Origin: an uncultured bacterium
GTDB lineage: Bacteria; Actinomycetota; Coriobacteriia; Coriobacteriales; Coriobacteriaceae
Assembly: GCA_905215385.1 (NCBI GenBank)
Contig: CAJMPY010000021.1
Coordinates: 1-50,764 of the forward strand
Reading direction: 5' to 3'
Length of the DNA: 50,764 bases
The notes beneath the pieces were generated by a model. It did no database searches, was not told the DNA's origin, and saw only the letters and a list, made by a program, of their open reading frames with translations. The position numbers and the translations under genes are program-made. Below, piece after piece: positions 31,001-36,424 of the stretch. Position 1 is the stretch's first letter. Every line of letters begins with the position of its first letter.

Positions 31001-31952
31001 AACAATTTTTGAACGCGTCGGCACCGATTGATGTGATGGAGGTATTCTTGTCTAGACCGGTATCGGTCAGCTGATTGCAACCATTGTAGGCATTCTCGGG
31101 AATCGAAGTGAGGCCAACAACCTTGTCGAGTCCCGTATACCCCAGTCCGCTCCAGGCAAACGCGCCCTCGCCCATCGAACCGATGGTGGTTACCTCGCTA
31201 ATACCCAGGCCCCCAAGCGACCTGCACCCAAAGAACGCCCCGCTCTCAATGGACCCGATGGTCATACCGGAAAGATAGACATCGAAGAGACTCGAACACC
31301 CATAGAAGGCATTTCTTCCGATTTTAGAAATGGATTTGTTTTCAAAACGCACTGAATGCAGATAAATAGAGCCCTCGCAGAGCTGCGCGGGGATCTCTGC
31401 TGTCCCGTAATCGACAATCAGGCCGCTTACCCATCGACCATCAACGGAATTCTTATACGGATTGCTCTCGTCGATCTTCACCGCTATGTTTCCGTTTGCA
31501 TCGCACGGATACACATAGCCGCTCGGCATAAGCTTGGCATATTGATAGATCGTAGAATCCTCGTACGTGAGGGCATCGACTTCGCTGTCGTCGGACGGGG
31601 GCTCCGCCGTTGCAGGCGAGGTCTTTGCTGCATCGGAGTTGGTCGCGTCACCCGCGAGATCCTGCGCCAGGCTCGTCCCGGGGGTGTCGGATGCCGCGTT
31701 GGATGAGTCGTCCTGCGTATTATTCGTTTGGTCGGAAGACGTGGACGAAGCGTTTTCGTCCGAAGGTGATGAGCCATCGACCGCATCGGTATCGGAGCCC
31801 GAGTCGGTCTCTTGGGCCTCGCTCTCCACGGCGACCGCCCCGGCATCATCGGCATAGGCTGTGCTGGGCGCAAGGGGTATCGAGGTCACGACCATCGCGA
31901 CCGAAAGATGGACGACTAAAAACCTATAGAGGGCAGCAGTGATCCTGTTCAT
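19002..31952 (-). CDS. Giant cell-wall-anchored surface protein (LRR, InlB-like, Ig-like and MBG repeats)
   Basis: A 4316-residue exported protein. Residues 1-34 are a signal peptide (cleavage likely after AYA), then a Ser/Thr/Asp-rich linker. Residues about 136-905 hold two tandem copies of a 387-residue module with BspA-type leucine-rich repeats. Residues about 950-2570 hold some 19 InlB-like repeats (pattern YxFxGW ... F). An odd hydrophobic and charged insert lies at about 1182-1260. Three C-terminal modules start near 2572, 3196 and 3715 (each begins VTAxAVNGSVD) with Ig-like and MBG-type domains, the last two each followed by a Pro-Asp-rich wall-spanning tract. The end has LADTG, a hydrophobic helix and RRRRSDA, a sortase signal. 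The role is probably adhesion to host or other cells; the ligand is unknown. The ATG has GGAAGG five bases upstream. Confidence 0.9.
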   Translation of the reverse strand: MNRITAALYRFLVVHLSVAMVVTSIPLAPSTAYADDAGAVAVESEAQETDSGSDTDAVDGSSPSDENASSTSSDQTNNTQDDSSNAASDTPGTSLAQDLAGDATNSDAAKTSPATAEPPSDDSEVDALTYEDSTIYQYAKLMPSGYVYPCDANGNIAVKIDESNPYKNSVDGRWVSGLIVDYGTAEIPAQLCEGSIYLHSVRFENKSISKIGRNAFYGCSSLFDVYLSGMTIGSIESGAFFGCRSLGGLGISEVTTIGSMGEGAFAWSGLGYTGLDKVVGLTSIPENAYNGCNQLTDTGLDKNTSITSIGADAFKNCSRFATTGLESNTTIETLGEGCFSGADMSGGLALPLDSKIEELPNRAFSGTNLEDVYLGCNHVVLIYSDTFPKRNMTVKVPAAMMSQYSAGRPKQVWEGCNGCLPAPVGEVLQKIEISHDPDKMAYEQGGKISLEGMNVLFRYSHSTVTRNYEEFIKSGDGEYLTATPCDGDVFDGSMDGEPIQLVYDDGYTRLVAYSKGNLQQAAYEYAKLMPNYYLYPCDANGNLTVEIDENNPRENSVDGRMVTNLIVDYGVDEVDAQLCADSTNLRSVRFENSSISKIGLHAFYNCPNLTDISLSGMTIGTIGKEAFYGCKSLTSLNISETTTIGSMGYAAFADSGLVSTGLDKVVGLKSIPDRAYEGCKALTDTGLDKNASITSIGVCAFRFCTNLATTGLESNTTVQTLGHTCFYGTDLSCGLTLPYNSKIEELPEKAFGSTNLETVFFGCNHAVLINTDTFPKYNMTVMVPAKMISKYSKGEPKAVWERCNGCLPVPVGKVLKNVEISRDPNNMTYETGETISLEGMSVELDYPHTVSIWNYEALIKEELGEYLTATPCDGDVFDESMDGQPVKLVYDDGYSHFETQTKGTLQLKKPTPTSFQISYAQTIDKGERKLMDGVELPDVSGATTIDAGAEVTLDAGALGMLNDNITFKGWYDTESGKYISREPVYTFTPDKDLSLEARFKLKDYAVRVNDAQATDSSQDYAHLSVTAQNCYRNAGETVEVSAVTDNALFLGWYLGEGDDAYAVSDQLDFTYTVDKADAIVSEDKTDARIEITPRYCAPQASVVLSVDGVDESGQPLGQFLSTGLYGIGSRVTVVAVPMPGYVFDYATDALGNVVFTGDDGPSYTFVLEGDVQYTAHFREATDPDESLAALKAALIAAITAAAVLATMYGLGEIVDPIAADAVIEIGMADNIEDVAAVGTKVLKEIKDIIDDHKKPKPHGDHKIEIIATAQPEVGGVVTGGGIHYEGTVATLEAVANPGYRFVCWKENGVEVSTSPLKTMTITDLTPEVVKMTAVFEKKVEITAVAEADGIQADFSTGCTASPVKQSIARGDQAMVTASEGPDYAFVGWFEDGVEVSPERTYIFKAEVDRHLVARFRRADKTILVNTDPFDSAEVLCDGVPVVDGKVRAKDGDILTFTMRPKVRPDNPEKTYRFVEWRETDAQGITIANKQEVCEYRVNGNARIEAVMDGRDAHTVRAEADPLEGGTVTLKRGETAVMVLEVPEGERVTAEATPSEGYIFDGWYLSNGGSDATSTLVSSERSYTFEPITDCVIQAKFTRACKVDVVVEPAAAMAGKYLVHGEGYCMKGEPATLSIELTAEASKQFTFKGWYDAKTDLLLGTDPSYLEFYPEDVECTVRAVFEENTYTVTAKAKKTFVERGAVEIEGHPGASSVTCGYGDTVMLKAKANDGYRFDHWKDDSGREYDTAELVVKVTKSDTYTAIFTDSKPEVIVTADSWLGGTVTCNGTVVKPKTDTFKLGETLHLTAKAHPGFLFWGWYVNGRLKSLKHETSLVAKARGKTGHCVITAGFVPIDTVCVPLADPAEGGTVKASRVLADRGAEVALKATPNPGYVFTGWYTADGTFESADAEFTCHQERSHVHIARFMAKSYEVDATTVVDSGTGSLVESSVAGWAEGTGTVEAGHAATLTAHALSGYAFEYWADASGAVVSRDSTYYVVPTSDTTLQAVFSAKQYTVDVSCEESMGTVEGAGAYAAGQVATVRAVAAEDTAFVGWFRNGTCVSSKKTYRFAVREDTSLYAVFASGSYVVHTVASPAEGGAVSGFGGYEAGDRATLRAIANTGYSFAGWTDDKGETVSENADYTVKVAGDATYTATFTPKSYQVVLSASDDSVSTLSGEGSYQFGDTVELNATPMGTKRFVGWYVLDAEGNKSLLSCDAHCWVKLDKDMVEGLEDDTLELRAVFADPYEVTVTGEVVVKDKASNRGCRATGSGSFAVGDQVELTAVAGMGYRFVGWSTDKEGTSIVETATTLDVTVTQDITYYAQFESDGQVTITVTGSSIFRGTALLVDGIPAGSRSYDRGDMFMAIAIPWKKYHFSHWVDDAGVTVSYSAFYIGTAKENRQLTAVFYETGCDVQVATYPKDAGFSMVALGTGGSYHSAAIMFTVPHKGWKFKYWVDENGMPVGATPVINRVVFGNRTFTAVYERASMTVTAVDSRQGGHVEGSSEDESLGYAVTNEVENGESTTLTAVPDAGYVFDGWYARNDDGSLGDEPLSTDATWTFVPEDNMTVEARFAEAPKYKVTARAVNGSVDSESALVATDGKVTLSATPDEGCYLTRVTVAEEAGDDGSAGNAYDLDISDYKGGAYEVTLSGVSAPQQVTFEFVKAAAPEVLAQPQDASAYEGDPVELSVVAEAGRNVRVHAAVSSGSAADVKLSYQWYRVSDDGGKAVALKSETGETLSIAQLDSDGEGEYFCRITQNYLGTVAKTDTEHAKVSIVPREALVFNGRVLPVATAHDEYRAQIAGAMGGKAPYAYNLDDVEVPEGMQLTLADDGSGALVLSGVPAATGVCRFKIRCTDDLGNKCDAHFALLVKAKKAPLAFEGQTFTYNATAQAPELSGVPEGCEDDVKLTYVGTGDTHYSSDQAPVDAGTYRAVATLDAKGYVGNASCDFTIEKAPVDISIETSDVTYDGARHGAAVAVAGLDASAYSVAYRGIDGTSYGPTALEPCDSGNYRVTVKVTDPNYQGKKSAEFSITKASQVIMGTTSYSGVYGGDPIVFNNVAQTPVSFELVDSDDDAGPVSIKGRCATVKAAGTARVVAHAKASRNYLAAEDVGLSVSVAPAQLLVKVDDAERFEGQENPEFTSSLVSRCDTSDVKVTYFCSANKKSPAGEYQIDAAVADPNFDVAVDPGTLTVKKKPEHYKVTAKAVNGSVDNALVSVVEGGDATLSATPDEDCYLERVTVVQAGSDATVDLDISDYKGGAYEVTLNDVTASQEVTFEFAKADAPRVVAQAQDVSVHEGDTVALSVAAEAGKNVADHAASSTGCAAEVELSYQWFRMANGKAVALDGETGETLSLADLDDEKAGEYFCRITQRYLGTEKQADSDCAAVSVVPWDTLVFNGDLLPAASAHGTYLATIAGAAGGKAPYEYAWDETKLPDGLKLSRTSGGLTLSGVPSKTGVSAFDITCTDARGEAMTARFALAVQAKRVKLTFTDGDFTFNGASQAPEVSGAPKVCKGDLKVWYYGCGSTQYFSTDAPTDAGTYRAVATLRSHGYIGAAACQFEIAPAKLKVKVDDAERFEGEANPAFTSSLESAVDTSGVKVEYSCDADESSPAGKYQIGATVTDPNFDVEVVPGTLTVKKKQEPVGPDPVVPDPDNPDNPDPDNPDPDQPDPGPNPGPDNPEPDNPNPDPKPDPDPKPDPDNPDPDNPEPDNPDKPERFEVTAKAVNGSVDNASVTVDAGGDVTLSATPDEGCYLERVTVTEAGSDKAIDLDISGYEGGAYEVTLSGVTASHEITFEFAKADAPKVIAQPQDASAHEGDAVVLSVAAEAGKGVLDHTSSSTGSAADVELSYQWFHMVGGETVALEGETGETLLIEGLDEDCAGEYFCRVTQRYLGTEAQVESDRAVVSVVLRDALVFNGGLLPVARAHSTYRATIAGAAGGEAPYEYTWDDAKLPDGFKLTRTAGGLTLSGTPSKAGVSSFDITCKDARGETGTAHFVLVVQAKRVKLAFESGNFVYSGDAQAPEVTGVPKACEGDLRVRYYGTGGTHYSSSEAPTDAGTYRAVATLRSNGYIGAASRKFRIAPTKLKVKVDDVERFEGEMNPAFTSSLESSADTSGVKVEYSCVADESSPAGEYQIEATVTDPNFDVTVEPGTLTVKKKQEPVDPDPVVPDPDKPDGPDPDKPDPDQPDKPEPDQPDPGRPEPGKPEPDQPDKPDPDNPDKPEPDNPSKPEPEKPGTPDSDQPDSKDPTKPGSSDDSAADKAKASGAENSGKKESSKSSAQQLADTGDHAPLAVAVAAGAVALIAIALELLRRRRSDA
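19170..19480 (-). repeat. Pro-Asp repeat tract near the C-terminus of the giant protein
   Basis: Tandem short units of the PDxPDxP type, roughly 9-18 bases each with variations, encode about 95 residues just before the sortase signal. This is a normal wall-spanning region and a likely site of length variation by slippage. Confidence 0.75.
20812..21035 (-). repeat. Internal Pro-Asp repeat tract of the giant protein
   Basis: A second tract of PDPDNP-like units, about 70 residues, sits between the second and third C-terminal modules. Since such tracts normally come once, next to the wall anchor, this one suggests the module plus tract was duplicated as a block. Confidence 0.75.
29240..31547 (-). 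repeat. Tandem duplication of a 387-residue leucine-rich module
   Basis: Copy 1 starts at residue 136 (YQYAKLMPSG) and copy 2 at residue 523 (YEYAKLMPNY). Both run through the same series of BspA-like repeats, a CNGCLP segment and a bacterial-Ig-like end with YLTATPCDGDVFD. The match is high over the full length, so the duplication is fairly recent. Confidence 0.85.
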
Positions 31953-31957
31953 AGGAA

Positions 31958-32040
31958 CCTTCCCGCAATTTGCAAAGATACAGAGTCCCAGTGTGGGCCA
32001 TCATCTCACAATACCCTGTATAAGCGACAATGCGGGAAGG
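31958..32040 (-). promoter_or_regulatory. Leader of the giant gene with a complement to its ribosome binding site
   Basis: On the minus strand TGCGGGAAGG (31958-31967) contains the ribosome binding site, and its perfect complement CCTTCCCGCA lies 63 bases upstream (32031-32040). If both are in the transcript, pairing would hide the site from ribosomes. No known riboswitch was recognised in between. The promoter is not clear; a GATAAA-like box lies just upstream. Confidence 0.5.
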
Positions 32041-32078
32041 CTGCGCAAACGGTTTATCTAAGGGCGTAAATGGTTGGT

Positions 32079-33221
32079 CTAATCGCTGCTTAAATCGCGC
32101 AAAGCGTCAATCGCGGTGTCGACTTCCTCGGCCGTGTTGAAGTAACCAAACGAGAAGCGAACCACGCCCTGGCGCTCGGTTCCCAGCGCGCGGTGCATGA
32201 GTGGGGCGCAATGGGCACCGGGGCGCGTCGCAATCCCCCACCCTTGCATGAGCGCGTCCGAAATCTCGGCAGAGTCGATATCGCCCACGTTGAGCGACAC
32301 GATCGCCGAGCGCGCGGGTTGGTCAAACGCACCGTAGAGCTTGATTTCCGGAATCTCACGAACACCGGCGAGAAAGCAATCGGCCAGGGCGCGTTCGTGA
32401 GTCGCAATCGCTTCAACTCCGCCCTGTGCCTCGATAAAATCAAGGCCCGCAGAAAGGCCCGCTATGCCGTGACCGTTGAGCGTGCCCGCCTCGAGCCGCG
32501 TGGGCCACCCCATGGGCTGTAACGCATCGAAGCTGTGCACACCCGTGCCGCCCATGGCCCACGGCGCCACGTCAATGCCCTCCGCCACGGCCAGCCCGCC
32601 GGTCCCCTGCGGACCCATGAGTCCCTTGTGGCCAGTAAAGCACACTACGTCGAGCCCCATGGCCTGCATATCGATATGCATCGCGCCGGCAGACTGCGAG
32701 GCGTCGACGATCACCAGCGCACCGGCAGCATTGGCCATGGCCGCCACGCGCGCAATGTCGACCGCGTTGCCGGTCACATTGGAGGCGTGCGTCACCACCA
32801 CAGCACGCGTACCGGGCGTGACCAGCCGCTCGAGCTCGTCGTAGTCGAGCACGCCGTTGGTATCACAGCCCGCATGCTCAACCGTCACACCCTGCTCTGC
32901 CGCCAGGCGGTTGAGCGGACGCAGCACGGAGTTGTGCTCGAGCACCGTTGTGACCACATGGTCGCCGGGGCGCACCACCCCGTTGATGGCGGTGTTGAGC
33001 GCCGCCGTGGAGTTGGGCGTAAAGCACACATGGTCCGCCCTCGGGCAGCCCAAAAGGCGCGCGAGCTTGGCACGGCAAGCGTGAATCGTACGAGCGGCAT
33101 CGAGGGCACCCGACGTGGCACCGCGCCCGGCATTGCCGAGCGAGCACATCGCCTGCGTCACGGTATCGATGACCGTCTGAGGCTTGTGCATGGTCGTCGC
33201 CGCGTTATCCAGGTAGATCAT
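32079..33221 (-). CDS. Cysteine desulfurase family protein (selenium operon)
   Basis: A 380-residue aminotransferase class V enzyme that would take sulfur or selenium from cysteine or selenocysteine. The PLP lysine is Lys199 in FTGHKG, the PLP-facing histidine is in EHNSVLRPL and the active-site cysteine is Cys338 in RPGAHCAPL. ATG 33221 overlaps the upstream stop as ATGA. It is the last gene of the operon selD-yedF-DUF3343-this gene, so a role in delivering selenium for selenophosphate is the natural reading. This subgroup of desulfurases is often beside selenium genes. Its real substrate preference cannot be seen. Confidence 0.87.
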   Translation of the reverse strand: MIYLDNAATTMHKPQTVIDTVTQAMCSLGNAGRGATSGALDAARTIHACRAKLARLLGCPRADHVCFTPNSTAALNTAINGVVRPGDHVVTTVLEHNSVLRPLNRLAAEQGVTVEHAGCDTNGVLDYDELERLVTPGTRAVVVTHASNVTGNAVDIARVAAMANAAGALVIVDASQSAGAMHIDMQAMGLDVVCFTGHKGLMGPQGTGGLAVAEGIDVAPWAMGGTGVHSFDALQPMGWPTRLEAGTLNGHGIAGLSAGLDFIEAQGGVEAIATHERALADCFLAGVREIPEIKLYGAFDQPARSAIVSLNVGDIDSAEISDALMQGWGIATRPGAHCAPLMHRALGTERQGVVRFSFGYFNTAEEVDTAIDALRDLSSD

Positions 33222-33469
33222 CGCACGACCTCCCACATATCAATCACGGTATAGCCCTCGGTAGGAACGCCCGCTGCGGCAAGCTCGGCGCGCAGCAGTT
33301 CCTCATCGGCAGGCAACGCCTTCCACGCCAGACCGCAGCCGGCAGCGACCTCCCCGGGCACGGGAATCGTTCGCCCGGGAAGGCCGCGCTCGATGCATAG
33401 GGTCTCGCACCCCATGGCGGCCGCCGTGGTAGGAAACGTGATGACAAGCGCCGGGCGCTTCTCCCTCAT
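33218..33469 (-). CDS. DUF3343 family small protein (putative Se/S carrier)
   Basis: An 83-residue protein with the DUF3343 layout: N-terminal strand PALVITFPTTAAAMGCE, a conserved cysteine (GCETLC) and PVPGEVAAGCGLAW near the middle. Members commonly neighbour selD and yedF and are suggested to carry sulfur or selenium on cysteine; this is not proved here. ATG 33469 has GGAG five bases upstream; the frame is open five codons further. It overlaps the next gene by four bases. Confidence 0.8.
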   Translation of the reverse strand: MREKRPALVITFPTTAAAMGCETLCIERGLPGRTIPVPGEVAAGCGLAWKALPADEELLRAELAAAGVPTEGYTVIDMWEVVR

Positions 33470-33488
33470 GGCAACTCCAACCAATACG

Positions 33489-34115
33489 CTACGGGCGCAC
33501 GACGCGCACGGCCTGCTCCATCTTCTCCACGATCACGTACATGTTGGTGACCTCGCCCACCGCAAGCTGGTCTTTAATGCCAAAGTGGTCCAGGCAGGTA
33601 CCGCAGGTGAGAATCTCGACGCCCTGCTCGGCCAGGCCCTTCAGGTCGTCGAGCACCGGAGAGCCCTCTACGGTGAGCTTGGCACCGCCGTTGTAGAACA
33701 GCATGGTCGCGGGCAGCTCCTCCTGCTGCGTCACGGCAAAGATGAAGGCCTTCATGAGCTTGTGGCCCAGCTCGTCGTCGCCACGGCCCATGCAATCGGT
33801 GTAGACGGAAATGACGAGTTTGCCCTTGCCGGCGCTGGCGTCGCAGAAAGCGGCACCGTCCTGCTCGGGGTCCGCAACGGCCACGGCACCCGCGGTCGTG
33901 ACGGTCACGTGCCACTCGGCGTCCGAGATCTTCTCGACCGAGGCCGTGCAGCCCTTCTCCTGCGCCATCTTGGAGATGTTCTTGACGGCGGTCTCGTTAT
34001 CGACCGAGGTCACCACGGCACCCTCGCCGTCAAGCTGTTTGAGCGCCTTAAGCGTCTTGACGACGGGCAGCGGACAGGCATCGCCCATGGCATTGACTTC
34101 AATCTTAGGTGACAT
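33489..34115 (-). CDS. yedF: Sulfurtransferase-like selenium metabolism protein YedF
   Basis: A 208-residue two-domain protein. The N-terminal TusA/SirA-like domain has the CPxP motif at Cys14 (DACPLPVV). The C-terminal DsrE-like domain has ILTCGTCLDHFGI with Cys171 and Cys174. This fusion is the YedF form associated with selenium use; the direct reaction is not established. The start at 34115 is supported by GAGAGG upstream and by the standard N-terminus. It lies 59 bases after selD and 19 bases before the DUF3343 gene, clearly one operon. Confidence 0.9.
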   Translation of the reverse strand: MSPKIEVNAMGDACPLPVVKTLKALKQLDGEGAVVTSVDNETAVKNISKMAQEKGCTASVEKISDAEWHVTVTTAGAVAVADPEQDGAAFCDASAGKGKLVISVYTDCMGRGDDELGHKLMKAFIFAVTQQEELPATMLFYNGGAKLTVEGSPVLDDLKGLAEQGVEILTCGTCLDHFGIKDQLAVGEVTNMYVIVEKMEQAVRVVRP

Positions 34116-34174
34116 AGCAAATCCTCTCAAAAGGGACCGCCCAGAACAGCAGACGGTCGCATAAACGGTTTTCC

Positions 34175-35224
34175 TTAATGCACAACGTGAACGGCAGGAC
34201 CACCCGGCACCGCCTCGCACACGCGGCCGATTGTGGCGGCGATGCGATCCTCGGCATGCAGACGGCGCGCGAGTTCATCCACATCGGCAGCAGGCGCTGC
34301 GATAAGCAGGCCGCCCGAGGTCTGCGGGTCGTACAGCGCATCTAGCATGCCCGGCTCCAGGTCATCGTCGGCCGCCACGCGCGGGCCAAAGAAGTCCTGG
34401 TTGCGGTAGGAGCCAGCGGGGATAATGCCCAGACGCGCCATGTCGAGCACCTGGTCAAAGAGCGGCACCGCCCCCGACGCAAGCTCAATCTGCACGCCCG
34501 AGCCCTCGGCCATCTCGCACGCATGCCCAATCAGGCCAAAGCCCGTAATGTCGGTGCAGCCGTGAAGTTCGAGCCCCTCGGCCAAACGGATCGGGGCCTC
34601 GTTGAGGGTGCGCATAGAATCAAACATCTGGCTGGCCTCGTCCTGCTCGATGAGCTCGCCCTTAATGGCCGTGGTGATAATGCCCGAGCCGATCGCCTTG
34701 GTCAGCAGTAGGACATCGCCCACGCGCGCACCGCTGTTGGCGAGCATGCGGTCGAGTGGCACAAAACCGCTCACGGACAGGCCGTACTTGGGCTCGTCGT
34801 CGTTGATGGTGTGGCCGCCCGCGATGGTGCAGCCAGCCTCGACGCACTTGTCGGCGCCACCCGCCAAAATCTGGCCGGCAACCTCTACGCCCAGGCAGTT
34901 AGGTATGCACAGCAGGTTCATGGCATGGCTCGGCCGCCCGCCCATGGCGTAGATGTCCGAAAGCGAGTTGGCCGCGGCGATCTGACCAAACAGAAACGGG
35001 TCATCGACCATCGGCGGGAAGAAGTCGATGGACTGCACGAGGCCCAAGTTGTCGCCAACGCGAAAGACGCTCGCATCGTCGGAGGTATCGAACCCCACGA
35101 GCAGGTTGTCGTTATGCACATTGGGTAAGTCGCCCAGGACCTGGGCGAGGGCTCCAGGAGCCAACTTAGCGGCTCAACCAGAGGCAGCGGTCATCTGCGT
35201 GAGCTTGATGAAATCGTCAGCCAT
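34175..35224 (-). CDS. selD: Selenide, water dikinase SelD, itself a selenoprotein (UGA at codon 17)
   Basis: Makes selenophosphate from selenide and ATP for SelA. A plain reading begins at a TTG at 35164 and lacks the catalytic residue. Reading from ATG 35224 gives MADDFIKLTQMTAASG, then TGA (35174-35176), then AAKLAPGALAQVL. The UGA falls at residue 17 and lysine at 20, exactly where other SelD proteins have Cys/Sec17 and Lys20. So this is a 349-residue protein with selenocysteine in the active site. A short hairpin begins 11 bases after the UGA. Other motifs: GFDTSDDASVF, QSIDFFPPMVDDP and DPQTSGGLL. A GAGGAGG site precedes the ATG. selA, selB and selC in the same window supply the decoding machinery. 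Confidence 0.94.
35150..35162 (-). promoter_or_regulatory. SECIS-like hairpin in selD
   Basis: GGCTC CTG GAGCC on the minus strand forms a 5 bp stem whose loop is about 18 bases after the UGA codon. This spacing fits a bacterial selenocysteine insertion element. A second stem (GCCCAG/CTGGGC, 35132-35146) follows. Confidence 0.6.
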
Positions 35225-35259
35225 CGATCCCTCCTCTCATAGGTCAATCTTTTCCTCCC

Positions 35260-35265
35260 AGTATA
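35260..35265 (-). promoter_or_regulatory. Candidate -10 box of the selD operon
   Basis: TATACT on the minus strand, 35 bases before the selD ATG; the -35 region is weak. Confidence 0.45.
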
Positions 35266-35324
35266 CGCATGGTGGCGCCGCGAGAGGACGGCGTATCGCA
35301 ACCCCTACGCGACGCAGCGGAAGG

Positions 35325-35347
35325 GACAAAGGGACTGTCCCTTTGTC
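35325..35347. repeat. GGGAC palindrome after modC
   Basis: Near-perfect palindrome with 11 bp arms (35325-35335 and 35337-35347) just past the modC stop. It shares GACAAAGGGA/TCCCTTTGTC with the xpt terminator at 43872-43900. No T-run follows here. Confidence 0.6.
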
Positions 35348-35350
35348 ACA

Positions 35351-36421
35351 TTATCGACAAACCAGATGAATTCTCTTGGCATCGAAGTGCATGCGCAGGG
35401 TCTCGTCGGCCTGCGGCAGCTCGTCGGAAGCCACGCTCACCTTGTTGACCTTCCACTGCAGACGCGTGGGCGCATCGACACGTGGCACGTCCAACAGCAC
35501 CAGCCGCTCAAAGCGCGAATCGCTCACCCGGGCCACGTGTAAGTCGTAGCTGTTACAACCCCGCTCGGCACGGTTGTCAACATGGAAGTAACTTGCGCGA
35601 ATCCCCAGGTACGCCACATCATCAGGAACCTCGCGACCCACATTAAAGGTCATGCCCCAGTCGAGAGCCTCAACTTCTTCGTCGCCGATCTTGCACGCCC
35701 GGCTTGTGTTCTTGCAGCCCGTCAAGCGCAGCGCGGCCAAGGTTTGCGGCCGGCGGACCACATCTTCGACGGAGCCGATCTCCTCCACATGCCCGTTATG
35801 CATCACGCAAATGCGCTGGCACAGGCGACACGCTTCGTCGATATCGTGGCTCACGTAGAGCACGGTGCGGTTGCACACGTCGAACAGGTCGAGCATGTTC
35901 TGCTCGAGCGCGCTCTTAAGGTAGGCATCGAGCGCGCTCATGGGCTCGTCGAACATAAAAATGCCCGGGTGTGCCGCCACCATGCGCGCAAGCGCCACGC
36001 GCTGCTGCTGACCACCCGAGAGGCGTGCGGGATAGCGGTCGGCAAAATCGGCCAGACCAAAAATGCCCAGATAGCGCTCGGCGAGCTTTTTGCGTGCAGC
36101 GACGTCACCCGCATCCTGTACGCCGGCGCACACGTTATCGGCCACCGTCATATTGGGAAACAGCTGATAGTTTTGGAACAGCAGGGCGCATTTACGCTCC
36201 TGGGGCGATAGGTTGATGCCCGCCGCCGAATCAAAAAAGGTCACGCCGTTGACGACGATCTTGCCCTCGTCGGGCGTCTCCACACCGGCAATGCAGCGTA
36301 GCGTACAGCTCTTGCCGCACCCCGAGGCGCCCAGCAGCGCCACGCGCTCCTCTCCAGCCTCAAGCTGCATATCGAGCGTAAACCCGGGATAGCGCTTTTT
36401 GATATCCAGAACGATCGACAT
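35351..36421 (-). CDS. modC: Molybdate ABC transporter ATP-binding protein
   Basis: A 356-residue ATPase that powers molybdate import. It has Walker A GASGCGKS, signature LSGGQQQR, Walker B IFMFDEP and the switch SHDIDEA. The last 120 residues look like a regulatory domain different from the simple molybdate-binding (TOBE) repeat. The ATG at 36421 comes three bases after the modB stop. Specificity for molybdate or tungstate is inferred from the binding protein, permease and nearby Mo-cofactor genes. Confidence 0.88.
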   Translation of the reverse strand: MSIVLDIKKRYPGFTLDMQLEAGEERVALLGASGCGKSCTLRCIAGVETPDEGKIVVNGVTFFDSAAGINLSPQERKCALLFQNYQLFPNMTVADNVCAGVQDAGDVAARKKLAERYLGIFGLADFADRYPARLSGGQQQRVALARMVAAHPGIFMFDEPMSALDAYLKSALEQNMLDLFDVCNRTVLYVSHDIDEACRLCQRICVMHNGHVEEIGSVEDVVRRPQTLAALRLTGCKNTSRACKIGDEEVEALDWGMTFNVGREVPDDVAYLGIRASYFHVDNRAERGCNSYDLHVARVSDSRFERLVLLDVPRVDAPTRLQWKVNKVSVASDELPQADETLRMHFDAKRIHLVCR

Positions 36422-36424
36422 GGC

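Noticed and set aside
33218..34115. Further selenocysteine UGA codons in yedF, the DUF3343 gene and the desulfurase-like gene
   Set aside because: Each has cysteine at its key positions and is complete without reading through a UGA.
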